From contig NZ_SCUT01000024.1 in assembly GCF_004297265.1 (NCBI RefSeq), positions 299,861-363,860 on the forward strand: a stretch of DNA of 64,000 bases, read 5' to 3'. Below the pieces are notes generated by a model. That model did not search any database. It had not been told where the DNA came from and was given only the letters and a program-made list of their open reading frames with translations. The translations under genes and the position numbers were made by a program. Below, in pieces: positions 32,462-41,488 of the stretch. Source of the DNA: Reyranella sp. Its GTDB lineage: Bacteria > Pseudomonadota > Alphaproteobacteria > Reyranellales > Reyranellaceae. Every line of letters begins with the position of its first letter. The first letter of the stretch is position 1.

Positions 32462-34090
32462 ATGCAGCAGTCTCTTTCCGAGTTCGTCGACGCGATGGAC
32501 AAGGCCGGCTTCCTCGTGCGCATCAAGGACGAGGTGCGCGTCGACCAGGTGCCGAAGATCATGGAGGCCAATCCGACCAAGGCCGTCCTGATCGAGAAGA
32601 TCAAGGACACCGAATTCTCGGTGCTGGCCAATGCCTATTCCAACCAGGAGATGTTCGCCTGGGCCATGGGCTGCGACAAGACGCGGACCGGCCTCGAAAT
32701 GGTCGCCCGCTCCAAGGGCCGCGTGAAGTGGGAGACGGTGACCACGGCGCCCTGCAAGGAAGTGATCCTGAAGGGCGATGACGTGGACCTCACGCGCCTG
32801 CCGCTGTTCCTGCATCATGACCGCGACGGGCACGCCTATACAAACGACAATCTCTTCATCAGCAAGCATCCCGACACCGGCGTCTACGACTGGGGCATCT
32901 ACCGCTCGATGTTCCGCACCAAGAACGAGAAGTCGGTCGACATGACCTGCACCTCGCACCGCCAGCGCATCCACGCGATGGCTGCGGCGGCCAAGGGGCA
33001 GAACCTCGAGGTCGCGATCGTGCTGGGCGGCCCGACCATCGACAAGATCGCGGCGCTGGTCGGCGTCACCGCCGACACCGACGACTTCGAGGTGCTCGGC
33101 GCCTTCTATGGCGCGCCCGCGAAGATGATCAAATGCGAGACCATCGACGTGATGGTGCCGGCCAATGCCGAGATCGTGCTCGAATGCGAGCTGATGGCGC
33201 TGGAGGGGCTGGTCTACGACGAGGGCCCGTACGGCGAGTTCACCGGCATGTACGGCGGCGGTATCAAGCACAATTATCGCCTCAAGGTGAAGGCGATGAC
33301 CCACCGCAAGGGCGGCATCTTCCAGCACTGCACGATCGGCGGCCTGCATCCCTGGTACACCGACAACATGCTGCAGCTGCCTGCGATCGAGGCCGACCTG
33401 TTCAACGGGCTGAAGCAGGCCGGCATCGACGTGCGCGAGGTGCGCTGTCCGCTGGGGGGTCTGTCCAACATCGCCTACGCGAAGATCCATCCGCTGGGCG
33501 CCGGCGATTCCAAGCAGGCGCTGGGCATCATGCTGACCTGCTCGAAGCAGGGCCTTCCGAAGATCGCCATGGTGTTCGACACCGACGTCGACATCTGGGA
33601 CGATCAGGCCGTGCTGGCCGCCATGGCCTACCGCTACATGCCGGACAGGGACACGGTGCGGCTCGACGGGCTCAACACCATGACCGTCGATCCCAAGAGC
33701 ACGACGCTCGGCATCGCCTCCAAGATCGGCATGGACTGCACCGTGCCGCTGGGACCGGAATGGAACCCCAACGAATTCGTGCGCAGCACCGTCACCGATC
33801 TCGGCGATCCACCGGCCGGGCTGAAGATCATGACCGAAGAAGAGCTGACGAAGGACATGGAGGCGTTCATCCGCGCCGAGCCGCGCGCCTGGCACGACAT
33901 CCTGAAGCACTATCACGGCCAGCCCTATCCTGTGCTCTATCGTTCCTTCGGCAACCTGCGGCACAGGCTCGGCCGTACCAACGATCCGCCGTGGTATCGC
34001 TACACGCTCTCCGACACGCCGTTCTCGTGGGAGGCGAAGCCGGCGCCGCTCAATCATTCCGATCCGCGCCACATCAAGACGGGCGGCTGA
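32462..34090 (+). CDS. UbiD-family decarboxylase (first copy)
   Basis: The 542-residue enzyme is of the prenylated-FMN-dependent UbiD family. The conserved Arg is in GIYRSMFRTKN, and the E-x4-E catalytic pair is in EGPYGEFTGMYGGG (about residues 255-268). The segment KAMTHRKGGIFQH is typical. The members include 4-hydroxybenzoate, vanillate, phenylphosphate and other aromatic (de)carboxylases. The substrate cannot be read from sequence. It is followed after ten bases by ubiX, which would supply its cofactor. It is distinct from the second UbiD gene at 36179, which is 88 residues shorter. Confidence 0.9.
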   Translation: MQQSLSEFVDAMDKAGFLVRIKDEVRVDQVPKIMEANPTKAVLIEKIKDTEFSVLANAYSNQEMFAWAMGCDKTRTGLEMVARSKGRVKWETVTTAPCKEVILKGDDVDLTRLPLFLHHDRDGHAYTNDNLFISKHPDTGVYDWGIYRSMFRTKNEKSVDMTCTSHRQRIHAMAAAAKGQNLEVAIVLGGPTIDKIAALVGVTADTDDFEVLGAFYGAPAKMIKCETIDVMVPANAEIVLECELMALEGLVYDEGPYGEFTGMYGGGIKHNYRLKVKAMTHRKGGIFQHCTIGGLHPWYTDNMLQLPAIEADLFNGLKQAGIDVREVRCPLGGLSNIAYAKIHPLGAGDSKQALGIMLTCSKQGLPKIAMVFDTDVDIWDDQAVLAAMAYRYMPDRDTVRLDGLNTMTVDPKSTTLGIASKIGMDCTVPLGPEWNPNEFVRSTVTDLGDPPAGLKIMTEEELTKDMEAFIRAEPRAWHDILKHYHGQPYPVLYRSFGNLRHRLGRTNDPPWYRYTLSDTPFSWEAKPAPLNHSDPRHIKTGG

Positions 34091-34100
34091 GGCGATCCCA

Positions 34101-34724
34101 ATGGCAGCGAATGAACCCGTGCGGCGCATGGTGGTCGGGATCACCGGCGCCTCGGGAACGGTCTACGGGATCCGCGTGCTGGAAGCGTTGCGGGCGCTGA
34201 AGATCGAGAGCCATCTCGTGATCTCCAAGGCGGGCGACCAGACGCGCTCGCTCGAGACCGACATGTCGTCGGCGGAGCTGCGGGCGCTGGCCGATCACGC
34301 CTATGCGCCGGGCGACATTGCCGCGTCGATTTCGAGCGGTTCGTTCCAGACCATGGGCATGATCGTGGCGCCCTGTTCTGTGCGCACGCTCAGCGAGATC
34401 GCGACCGGCGTGACGTCGGGGCTCGTCTCTCGGGCGGCCGACGTCTGCCTGAAGGAGCGGCGGCGGGTCGTGCTGATGTTCCGTGAAACGCCGCTGCACG
34501 CCGGCCACATCAAGAGCATGCTGGCCGTCACCGAGATGGGCGCCATCGTCGCGGTGCCGTCGCCGGCATTCTATACGCGGCCCAGGACCGTCGACGAGAT
34601 CGTGACGCATTCCGTGGCGCGCGTGCTCGACCTGTTCGGCCTCGACACCAAGACCTTCCCGCGATGGACCGGCCCTTCCGGCGTGGAGAAGCCTGCCGTC
34701 GGCAAGCGCAGGAGGGGCAAATGA
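34101..34724 (+). CDS. ubiX: UbiX, flavin prenyltransferase
   Basis: The 207-residue enzyme makes prenylated FMN, the cofactor of UbiD decarboxylases. The motifs VGITGASGTVYGIRV (residues 11-25), APCSVRTLSEIA and FRETPLHAGH are diagnostic. Starting ten bases after the first UbiD gene, it is almost certainly cotranscribed with it. A C-terminal basic tail of about 15 residues is extra. Its stop overlaps the ATG of the CopC-like gene (ATGA, 34721-34724). Confidence 0.95.
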   Translation: MAANEPVRRMVVGITGASGTVYGIRVLEALRALKIESHLVISKAGDQTRSLETDMSSAELRALADHAYAPGDIAASISSGSFQTMGMIVAPCSVRTLSEIATGVTSGLVSRAADVCLKERRRVVLMFRETPLHAGHIKSMLAVTEMGAIVAVPSPAFYTRPRTVDEIVTHSVARVLDLFGLDTKTFPRWTGPSGVEKPAVGKRRRGK

Positions 34725-35104
34725 TGTTACGACGCCTGACGATCGCGGCCCTGTTGATGACCGGGCTTTCGGCGCCAGCGGCCTATGCCCAGCCGGCGAC
34801 GGATGATGTGAAGGTCATGGAGTCGACGCCTGCGGCCAACGCCCATATCGGCCGCAAGAGCAGCGCCTTCTCCGTGCGCTTCGACCGGCCGGTCGACCAT
34901 CGCAAGTCGACCCTTGTCATCAAGCAGGGCGACAAGGTGATCGAACGCCTTCACCCGCGTCTCGAATCGGCCCCGGAAGTCCTGTTCGCCGCCGCGCCGA
35001 CCCTGCCGCCGGGCAACTACATGCTGCACTGGGCGGTCATCACCCTTCAGGGAACGAAGGCCATTTCGGGCGACATTCCCTTCCAGGTCTCCGACCAGCA
35101 ATAG
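34721..35104 (+). CDS. CopC-domain periplasmic protein
   Basis: This 127-residue protein has a signal peptide (1-23, ending AAYAQ) and a CopC-like Ig fold: ESTPAANAHIGRKSSAFSV, LPPGNYMLHWAVI and the final AISGDIPFQV. CopC proteins bind copper in the periplasm, but the His ligands at the mature N-terminus are not obvious here. Its translational coupling to ubiX is odd. It could be a copper chaperone or an unrelated CopC-fold binding protein serving the aromatic pathway. Confidence 0.8.
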   Translation: MMLRRLTIAALLMTGLSAPAAYAQPATDDVKVMESTPAANAHIGRKSSAFSVRFDRPVDHRKSTLVIKQGDKVIERLHPRLESAPEVLFAAAPTLPPGNYMLHWAVITLQGTKAISGDIPFQVSDQQ

Positions 35105-35126
35105 GTTCCGCATGCAGCCCGCTCGC

Positions 35127-36143
35127 TCAAGCGACCTTGAGGATCCTGCGGCCTGCGAAGATCGTGACGAAGGCGACGGCTACGCCCAGCGCGGCCTCGA
35201 CCACGCGGTCGACCAGGATGGGCGGCCAGGGCGCGCCGCGGCTGAGGTTGCTCATGCCGATGGCGAGCGGACAGAAGAACAGCAGGGCGACGCCGTAGTT
35301 GCGCGACACGGCGATCTCCGCGACGGCCTGGCAGACGATGATGATGGCGATCAGCTTGAGATGGTTGGGCTCGAAGGAGAACAGGAAGGTCGCGATGGCC
35401 ACGCCCCCCAGCGTGCCCAGCATGAGATAGACCGCGCGTCGCCACACGTCCCTCGCGGCAAGCGCCGGCATCAGCGCGGCGACGGTGACCGCGGCCCAGA
35501 AGGGATGTCCCAGGCCCAGCGCAAGCGCCAGCATCCAGGCCGCCAGGACGCCGAGCGTGGCGGCCGCCAGCACGACCAGGTGCTGGCCACGGTCGAGTTC
35601 GGCGTAGCCCGCGACGAGGCGGCGTTGCCATCCGTCGGGCTCCGGCTCATCCCGCGGCACGCCGATGCCGTTGATCACGGCCAGCAGCACCGAGAAGGCC
35701 GCGCCGCCGGCGCCGACGGCAAGGGCGAGCGGCAGTCGATCCCATGTCGTGGGGATGCTGGCGACGATCAGCAGCACCAGCACGAAGAACATTTCCCCAC
35801 GCGGTATCCAGCGCATCGCGGCGCCGAGCGTGACGGCGGCCATCACGGTGATCGCCAGCAGGAGGCCCAGCGCCGTGACGGAAGCCTGCGAGGCGGACCA
35901 GGCCATGGCGACCGCCATGGTGACGACCAGACCCGTGCCGGCGACGACCTGGCTCTCGACGCGCTTCTTCGCGGGTTCGTTGTGGCCGTAGAGCATCGCG
36001 AGGCCGCCGAATGCGGCATAGATCGCGAGGTCGAGACGGCCGATGGCCTCGAGTCCCAGCAATGGCAGGCCGACCGCCACGCCGACGCGAATGGCCGCCT
36101 CGATGTCGTGGCGATGGATATCGGGCAGCAATTTACGCGTCAC
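35127..36143 (-). CDS. FUSC / aromatic acid exporter-like membrane protein
   Basis: The 338-residue protein has two blocks of hydrophobic helices (about residues 15-150 and 205-330). It resembles FUSC/ArAE-type exporters such as YccS/AaeB, in which the halves mirror each other (AIRVGVAVGLPLLGLEAIGR and GHPFWAAVTVAALMPALAAR). GTG 36143 is chosen from the family pattern; the frame runs to 36248 without a convincing site. It is divergent from the second UbiD gene and convergent with the CopC-like gene. Export of aromatic acids is a reasonable inference from fold and context. Confidence 0.78.
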   Translation of the reverse strand: MTRKLLPDIHRHDIEAAIRVGVAVGLPLLGLEAIGRLDLAIYAAFGGLAMLYGHNEPAKKRVESQVVAGTGLVVTMAVAMAWSASQASVTALGLLLAITVMAAVTLGAAMRWIPRGEMFFVLVLLIVASIPTTWDRLPLALAVGAGGAAFSVLLAVINGIGVPRDEPEPDGWQRRLVAGYAELDRGQHLVVLAAATLGVLAAWMLALALGLGHPFWAAVTVAALMPALAARDVWRRAVYLMLGTLGGVAIATFLFSFEPNHLKLIAIIIVCQAVAEIAVSRNYGVALLFFCPLAIGMSNLSRGAPWPPILVDRVVEAALGVAVAFVTIFAGRRILKVA

Positions 36144-36178
36144 GTTTTGTACTCGTGAACCGCAAGGACGGATTGACC

Positions 36179-37543
36179 ATGCCCTACCAAGATCTGCGCG
36201 CCTTCCTGACGGCCTTGAAGAATGCAGGCGAGCTCGTGGAAATCGCACGGCCCGTCTCTCCCAAATATGACATCGCCAAGGCCCTCGCCAAGACCAGCGC
36301 GATCCAGGGGCCGGCGCTGATGTTCACGCAGACGGGCACGGCGTTCCCGCTGGTGGGGGGCGTCTACGGCAACCGCCGGCTGGCCCTGATGGCTTTCGAG
36401 GCGACCGAGCAGACGATCCACGAGAAGGTGCTCAAGGGTATCAACAACCCGATCGCGCCCGTCGACTTCAAGGGCGCACCGCCCTGCCAGGACGTCGTGC
36501 TGACAGACGATGCGATCGACGTCACGAAGCTGCCGGTGCCGATCTACAGTCCGAAGGATGGCGGCCCTTACATCACCGCCGGCATCGTCGTGTCGGAGAA
36601 CCCCGAGACCGGCATTCCCGACATCGGCAATTACCGCTTCCAGATTCATGGGCCGAAGGAGCTGGGCGTCTTCTCCGCGCCGAACCATCGCTTTGGCAAG
36701 AACATCGCCCATGCCACGGAGATGGGGAAGGAATTGCGCGGCGCCATCGTCATCGGCGTCGATCCGCTGACGATGTATTCCGGCCAGGTCCAGTCGAGCG
36801 ATTCGACCAACGACTGGTTCACCTCGGGCGGCCTGCGCGGTTCGCCCGTCGAGCTGGCAAAGGCCGTCACCAACGACATGAAGGTGCCGGCCTGGGCCGA
36901 GATCGTGATCGAGTTCACGGTCGACACCAGGACGCAGAAGATGGAAGGCCCGCTCGGCGAATATACCGGCTACTACACGCCGGCCTCCCCGAAGCCGGTG
37001 GCCCGGATCACCGCGATCACGCACCGTAAGAACGCGATCTTCCAGGGGCTGCTGACCGGCAAGCCGATCACCGAGAACCATGTGCTGAAGCAGATCCCGT
37101 TCGAGACCTCGATCCTGCGGCAGCTCCAGGCCCAGTTTCCGACGATCACCGACGTCTCGATCAACAGCTCGGGCGGCGTGCAGATCTATGTCGTGATCGC
37201 CATGAAGCCGCGCTACGAGGGCGAGGCGCGCCACGCGATCCTCGCGGCGATGGCGGGCAACCTGCATCCGAAGTGGGTGATCGTCGTCGATCCCGACATC
37301 GATATCCGCAACTCCGCCGAGGTCGAATGGGCGCAGTCGTTCCGGGTGAAGCCCAGCCAGGACGTGTTCATCGTCGACCGCACCGCCACCGCGCCGCTCG
37401 ATCCCTATACCGATGGCGGCTACTCCTCCTCGGTCGGCATCGATGCGACCAGGCCGTTCGGCGAGGAATTCCCGGACGTCTCGGAAGTGCCGGACTGGAA
37501 GGACTTCCCGCTGCCGGAACTCGATGGCCTCTCACGCAAGTAA
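36179..37543 (+). CDS. UbiD-family decarboxylase (second copy)
   Basis: The 454-residue UbiD homologue has the catalytic pair in EGPLGEYTGYYTP and the Arg-bearing segment NIGNYRFQIHG. The end of the protein carries a typical C-terminal helix (DVSEVPDWKDF). ATG 36179 follows AAGGACGG, so the longer frame is not used. It shares only family-level motifs with the first copy, so the two may act on different substrates or form a hetero-oligomer. Its promoter region is shared with the divergent exporter-like gene (35 bases). It would depend on the UbiX at 34101 or another copy elsewhere. Confidence 0.9.
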   Translation: MPYQDLRAFLTALKNAGELVEIARPVSPKYDIAKALAKTSAIQGPALMFTQTGTAFPLVGGVYGNRRLALMAFEATEQTIHEKVLKGINNPIAPVDFKGAPPCQDVVLTDDAIDVTKLPVPIYSPKDGGPYITAGIVVSENPETGIPDIGNYRFQIHGPKELGVFSAPNHRFGKNIAHATEMGKELRGAIVIGVDPLTMYSGQVQSSDSTNDWFTSGGLRGSPVELAKAVTNDMKVPAWAEIVIEFTVDTRTQKMEGPLGEYTGYYTPASPKPVARITAITHRKNAIFQGLLTGKPITENHVLKQIPFETSILRQLQAQFPTITDVSINSSGGVQIYVVIAMKPRYEGEARHAILAAMAGNLHPKWVIVVDPDIDIRNSAEVEWAQSFRVKPSQDVFIVDRTATAPLDPYTDGGYSSSVGIDATRPFGEEFPDVSEVPDWKDFPLPELDGLSRK

Positions 37544-37613
37544 TCCGGCCGGGCTTGGCAGGTTAGCCGGTTTGGGCGACAGTCCGCGCATAAAACAACC
37601 GGGAGGAAGAAAC

Positions 37614-38621
37614 TTGACCGACCAGAACCGCCGCGGCTTCGTCCGCGCTTCGGGCGCCGCCGCCGCGCTCGCCGCCCTCGGGCTTGCCGGCCGCGCCGGC
37701 GCCCAGGGGGCCCAGCCGCTCGAGAACGTGCGCATCGTCACCGGATTCCCGCCCGGCGGCACCTCCGACACGCTGTGCCGCCGCGTCGCCGAGGGCCTGA
37801 AGGGCACCGCCTATACCAAGGCGGCCATCGTCGAGAACAAGGCCGGCGCCGGCGGCCAGATCGCCATCCAGTCGATGAAGGGTGCGGCGACCGACGGCAG
37901 CGTCATCCTGCAGACGCCGGCCTCGATGCTGATGATCTACCCGCATATCTACAAGAAGCTGGCCTACGACGCCTTCACCGACGTGACGCCGGTCACGCTC
38001 GCCTGCATCTTCGACTTCGGCTTCTGCGTCGGCCCGGCGGTGCCCGAGAGCGTCAAGAACATCCCGGAGTTCCTGGCGTGGTGCAAAGCGAACCCGGACA
38101 AGGCCAACTACGGCTCGCCCGCGGCTGGCTCGGTGCCGCACTTCATCGGCGTGCTGCTGGGGCAGGCAGGTGGCGTCGAACTGAAGCACGTGCCCTATCG
38201 CGGCACGCAACCCGCCGTCCAGGATCTGGTCGCGGGCCAGGTCCAGGCGGTCTCCGGTCCGGTGGGCGAATTCACCCAACAGGCCGCTGCCGGCAAGATC
38301 CGCTTCCTCGGCGTCTCCGGCGCGACCCGCAGCCGCTTCGCGCCCAACGTGCCGACCTTCGCCGAGCAGGGCTACAAGGACCTGGTCTTCTCCGAATGGT
38401 TCGGCTTCTTCGCCCCGGGCGGAACGCCGGCGCCGGTCGTGACGCGCGCCAACGAGGCGTTGCGCGCCGCGCTCGCACAGAAGGACGTGATCGACGGGCT
38501 CGCCGTCATGGGCCTCGAGATGAAGTCCTCGACTCCGCAGGAACTGGCGACACTCTTGAAGGAGAGCTACGACCGCTGGGGCCCGATCGTGAAGAAGATC
38601 GGATTTACGGCGGATTCCTGA
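37614..38621 (+). CDS. Bug-type tripartite tricarboxylate transporter substrate-binding protein
   Basis: The 335-residue periplasmic binding protein starts from TTG 37614 with GGGAGG nine bases upstream. It carries a twin-arginine-type leader (NRRGFVRASGAAAALAALG). The mature part has the Bug family motifs VRIVTGFPPGGTSDTLCR, VENKAGAGGQIA and VPYRGTQPAVQDLVAGQV. No TctA/TctB membrane partners are nearby, as is common for Bug proteins. The ligand is unknown; acids related to the UbiD pathway are possible from position. It ends at a large palindrome. Confidence 0.9.
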   Translation: MTDQNRRGFVRASGAAAALAALGLAGRAGAQGAQPLENVRIVTGFPPGGTSDTLCRRVAEGLKGTAYTKAAIVENKAGAGGQIAIQSMKGAATDGSVILQTPASMLMIYPHIYKKLAYDAFTDVTPVTLACIFDFGFCVGPAVPESVKNIPEFLAWCKANPDKANYGSPAAGSVPHFIGVLLGQAGGVELKHVPYRGTQPAVQDLVAGQVQAVSGPVGEFTQQAAAGKIRFLGVSGATRSRFAPNVPTFAEQGYKDLVFSEWFGFFAPGGTPAPVVTRANEALRAALAQKDVIDGLAVMGLEMKSSTPQELATLLKESYDRWGPIVKKIGFTADS

Positions 38622-38635
38622 CGCGGCCGATCAGC

Positions 38636-38694
38636 GGAGCGCGCCACTCCAGTGGCGCTCATGATCATGAGGCGCCACTGGAGTGGCGCGCTCC
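38636..38694. terminator. Long near-perfect palindrome between convergent genes
   Basis: A 23-base arm, GGAGCGCGCCACTCCAGTGG plus CGC (38636-38658), is mirrored at 38672-38694. The 13-base loop TCATGATCATGAG is itself palindromic. It lies between the stop of the Bug gene (38621) and inside the last codons of the leftward ligase (stop 38665-38667), so the ligase C-terminus (GARHSSGAS) is coded by the arm. A bidirectional terminator is likely; there is no clear T-run. Confidence 0.75.
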
Positions 38695-40212
38695 TTTGAG
38701 GTCAAACCGCTTCGCGTCGTCCCGCGCATAGGTCGCGACGGCGCGGTCGACCAGCGTCTTGCGATCGATCTTGTTCGTGCCCGCAAGCGGCAGCTCGTCG
38801 ACGAACCAGACGGCGCGCGGATGGGCGTAGGCCGGACCGTTGTCGAGGGCGAAGCGGCGCAGCAGTTCCTCGGTCGGCGCCGTGCCGGGCTTCGCCACGA
38901 CGAAGGCGACCGGGAGCTGGTACTTGATCTCGTCCGGTACGGGCACGACGCAGGCCTGCGCCACGTCGGGATGCCGGCCCAGCAGTTTCTCGACCTCGCC
39001 GGGATAGACGTTCTCGCCGCCGCACTGGAACATGTCGTCGGCGCGACCGACGAAGAAGACGAACCCGTTTTCGTCACGGCGCATCACGTCGCCGGTGTCG
39101 TACCAGCCGTCGATCAGGCGCTTCTTCGTGTCGGCCTCGCGGTTGAGATAGCCGCTCATGAGGGCGGGTGTGCGGATATGCAGAACGCCCTGCGTGGGGC
39201 CAGTCTCGGCGCCGCCGACGAACTTCACCTCGATGCCCGCGCGCGGATAGCCCAACGCGCCCATGGGCTTCGGCACGCCATCGGGATGCGGCCCGAAGCC
39301 AAGCGGGCCGGACTCCGTCGTGCCCCAGCTGTTGGCCGTCTCGGCATTGGGAAACATCCGGTGCATCTGCTCGAAGAACTCTGCGGTCGAGGGCGCGGAA
39401 CCGGTGACCGCCGTCGTGACGCAGCCGAGATCGGCCTTGGCCAACTCCCCGGTCTCGCGCATGACCAGCGCCAGCATGGTCGGCACCGAGGTGATCATGG
39501 CGACGCGCTGGCGGTCGATGGCGCGGATGAAGCCGCGTGCGGTGAAGTTGGTCATCAGCACGATGGTGCCGCCGTTGATCATCGCCATCTTGGCACTGAA
39601 CAGGCCGTTCATGTGGAACAGCGGCGCGGCGATGATGATCTTCTGGCCCTCGATGCCGGGTCGCTGTTCCGGCGTGGCGCCGGTCGCCCAGATGTAGCCG
39701 CCATGTGTCAGCGGCACGCCCTTGGGCAGGCCGGTCGAACCCGACGTGTAGAGGATCATCGCGACCTCTTCGGGCGCCATGTCGACCGGCTCGAACAGGC
39801 CCGCGTCGAGCAGGCCGTCGAGCTCCTCCATTGCGACGGTCGGCACCAGCGAACTGACCAGCGGCGCGCGCTCGGCGTCGGCGACCGCGAGCTTGACCGA
39901 CGAGTCCTTCATGATGTGCGCCACGGTCTCGCGCGGCAGCTTGTGATTGACGCAGACCGAGACGAGGCCGGCCGCCATCGTGGCCATATAAAGCACGAGA
40001 TAGTCGGCGCTGTTGGCCGCCACGATGGCCACGGCCTCGCCGCGTGCGAGACCGCGCTTCAGCAGGCCGCGTGCGAGCGCCGCGATGCGGGACCGCGCCT
40101 CGCCGTAGCTCAGCCGCAGCTGCTCGTCGCCCTCGGGCGAAACCTGGATGATGAAGGGGCGGTCGGCCGGCGCCTGCGGGTCGAGGATGGCGGCGAGATT
40201 CTTGAGGTCCAT
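38665..40212 (-). CDS. AMP-dependent acyl-CoA ligase (class I adenylate-forming)
   Basis: This 515-residue enzyme activates a carboxylic acid as acyl-AMP then acyl-CoA. The P-loop-like motif is MILYTSGSTGLPKGVPLTHG. SWGTTESGP, DGWYDTGDVMRRDENGFVFF and the C-terminal LPLAGTNKIDRKTL with the catalytic Lys are all present. ATG 40212 (MDLKNLAAIL) is chosen with AGGGAA upstream. The substrate is unknown. With the adjacent SDR and the UbiD genes, an aromatic or fatty acid is plausible. Its last nine codons are inside a long palindrome. Confidence 0.9.
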   Translation of the reverse strand: MDLKNLAAILDPQAPADRPFIIQVSPEGDEQLRLSYGEARSRIAALARGLLKRGLARGEAVAIVAANSADYLVLYMATMAAGLVSVCVNHKLPRETVAHIMKDSSVKLAVADAERAPLVSSLVPTVAMEELDGLLDAGLFEPVDMAPEEVAMILYTSGSTGLPKGVPLTHGGYIWATGATPEQRPGIEGQKIIIAAPLFHMNGLFSAKMAMINGGTIVLMTNFTARGFIRAIDRQRVAMITSVPTMLALVMRETGELAKADLGCVTTAVTGSAPSTAEFFEQMHRMFPNAETANSWGTTESGPLGFGPHPDGVPKPMGALGYPRAGIEVKFVGGAETGPTQGVLHIRTPALMSGYLNREADTKKRLIDGWYDTGDVMRRDENGFVFFVGRADDMFQCGGENVYPGEVEKLLGRHPDVAQACVVPVPDEIKYQLPVAFVVAKPGTAPTEELLRRFALDNGPAYAHPRAVWFVDELPLAGTNKIDRKTLVDRAVATYARDDAKRFDLKGARHSSGAS

Positions 40213-40263
40213 GATTCCCTGATTGATAGACGGACGATCATGCTGCAAGCGACGTGCCGGATT

Positions 40264-41007
40264 TCAGCGCCGCCGATGAAATTGCGATCCGCCATACGAC
40301 TGGTCTGTGGGCACGATCTCCATGAAGCTCACATCCATGCGCTGCGGGGCGCCCAGCACGAACATGACGGCTTCGGCGATGTCGGTGGGCTGCAGCGTCT
40401 CGAAGCCGTCGTAGAAGCGGCGCCGTCCTTCCTCGCGATCCTCCATCAGGCCGAGATGGGCACCGGTCTCGACGCGGCCCGGCGATATTTCGGTCACGCG
40501 CACGCCGGACCCGTGCAGGTCGAGGCGCAGCGTCTGGCTGAGATTGTGGATGGCGGCCTTGGTCATGGCATAGACCGGCATGCCGGGCAGCGCCCAGGTA
40601 CCCGATGTCGAGCCGAGATTGACGATGTGGCCGAGCCCGCGCGCCCTCATGCCGGGCACGACGGCGGCGAGGCAGTTGAGCGTGCCGCGCAGGTTCACGT
40701 CCATCAGGGTGGCGATGTCGTCGGGCGCGGTCTCCCACGAAACGCCGCCGCGCACCGGAGCCGAGGCGTTGTTGACCAGGATGTCGGCGTCGAGCGAGCC
40801 CAGAGCGCTCAGCACCGCGTCGCGATGGGAGATGTCGAGCGCCATCGGCCGGCAGCCGGTTTCCCGGGCCAGCTCCGTTAGATCGTCGGCGGAGCGGGCG
40901 ACGGCATAGACGTCGAGCCCGCCGATCCCGAGTTCGCGGACGACCGCCGCGCCGATGCCGCGGCTCGCGCCGGTGACGATGGCGGTGCGATAGCGATCGA
41001 GTGACAC
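40264..41007 (-). CDS. Short-chain dehydrogenase/reductase
   Basis: This encodes 247 residues from GTG 41007 with AAAGGAGG eight bases upstream, which fixes the start. The cofactor motif is TGASRGIG (about 11-18), LVNNAS (structural) follows, and the catalytic Ser precedes YAMTK (YxxxK). The end has PTDIAEAVMFVLGAPQRMDV, close to the YdfG/serine-dehydrogenase-like branch. It is 51 bases upstream of the ligase, in the same direction, so the two are probably one transcription unit. Confidence 0.9.
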   Translation of the reverse strand: MSLDRYRTAIVTGASRGIGAAVVRELGIGGLDVYAVARSADDLTELARETGCRPMALDISHRDAVLSALGSLDADILVNNASAPVRGGVSWETAPDDIATLMDVNLRGTLNCLAAVVPGMRARGLGHIVNLGSTSGTWALPGMPVYAMTKAAIHNLSQTLRLDLHGSGVRVTEISPGRVETGAHLGLMEDREEGRRRFYDGFETLQPTDIAEAVMFVLGAPQRMDVSFMEIVPTDQSYGGSQFHRRR

Positions 41008-41078
41008 GGCTTCCTCCTTTGCCCGGCGCAAACGGCCGCCTAGAGTGCCACCATAGCGCATCGAAGCTGGAGCGAAGC

Positions 41079-41459
41079 ATGGCCAAGAAAGTCTTTCCCG
41101 ACGGCACCGAGGTGGCGGGCTTCTACGTCCGCACCATCAGGAGCGGGCCGTTCGTCTTCGTTTCCGGCACGACCTCGCTCAATCCCAAGGGACAGGTGCA
41201 GGGCAAGGACGCCGCCCAGCAAACGACGATTACCATGCGCAAGATCGAGGCCGGGCTGAAGTCCGCCGGGGCGAAACTGAGTGACCTCGTCAGGACGACG
41301 ATCTACGTGACCGACATCCGTGACATGGGGGCCGTGACCGCGGCGCTGGGCAAGTCGCTGAAAGGCGCGGTGGTCACATCGACGCTGGTGGCCGTGAGCG
41401 CCCTTGCCGTGCCCGGCCTGCTGGTCGAGATTGAGGCCACGGCCGTCGTCGACCAGTGA
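41079..41459 (+). CDS. RidA-family (YjgF/YER057c) protein
   Basis: The 126-residue protein has the RidA fold signature SGPFVFVSGTTSLNPKGQVQ and the C-terminal LLVEIEATAVV. The conserved Arg that acts in enamine/imine deaminases is present in DLVRTTIYVTDI. The family removes reactive enamines or acts in catabolic pathways. It is divergent from the SDR gene with 71 bases between, which could hold both promoters. Confidence 0.85.
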   Translation: MAKKVFPDGTEVAGFYVRTIRSGPFVFVSGTTSLNPKGQVQGKDAAQQTTITMRKIEAGLKSAGAKLSDLVRTTIYVTDIRDMGAVTAALGKSLKGAVVTSTLVAVSALAVPGLLVEIEATAVVDQ

Positions 41460-41488
41460 CGAGGGACGCGGGTGATGGAGAGCGTGGG

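Noticed and set aside
32390..34144. 584-codon antisense open frame across the first UbiD gene
   Set aside because: It is the mirror of a high-GC coding strand, has no recognisable domain, and lies entirely opposite a clear UbiD gene.
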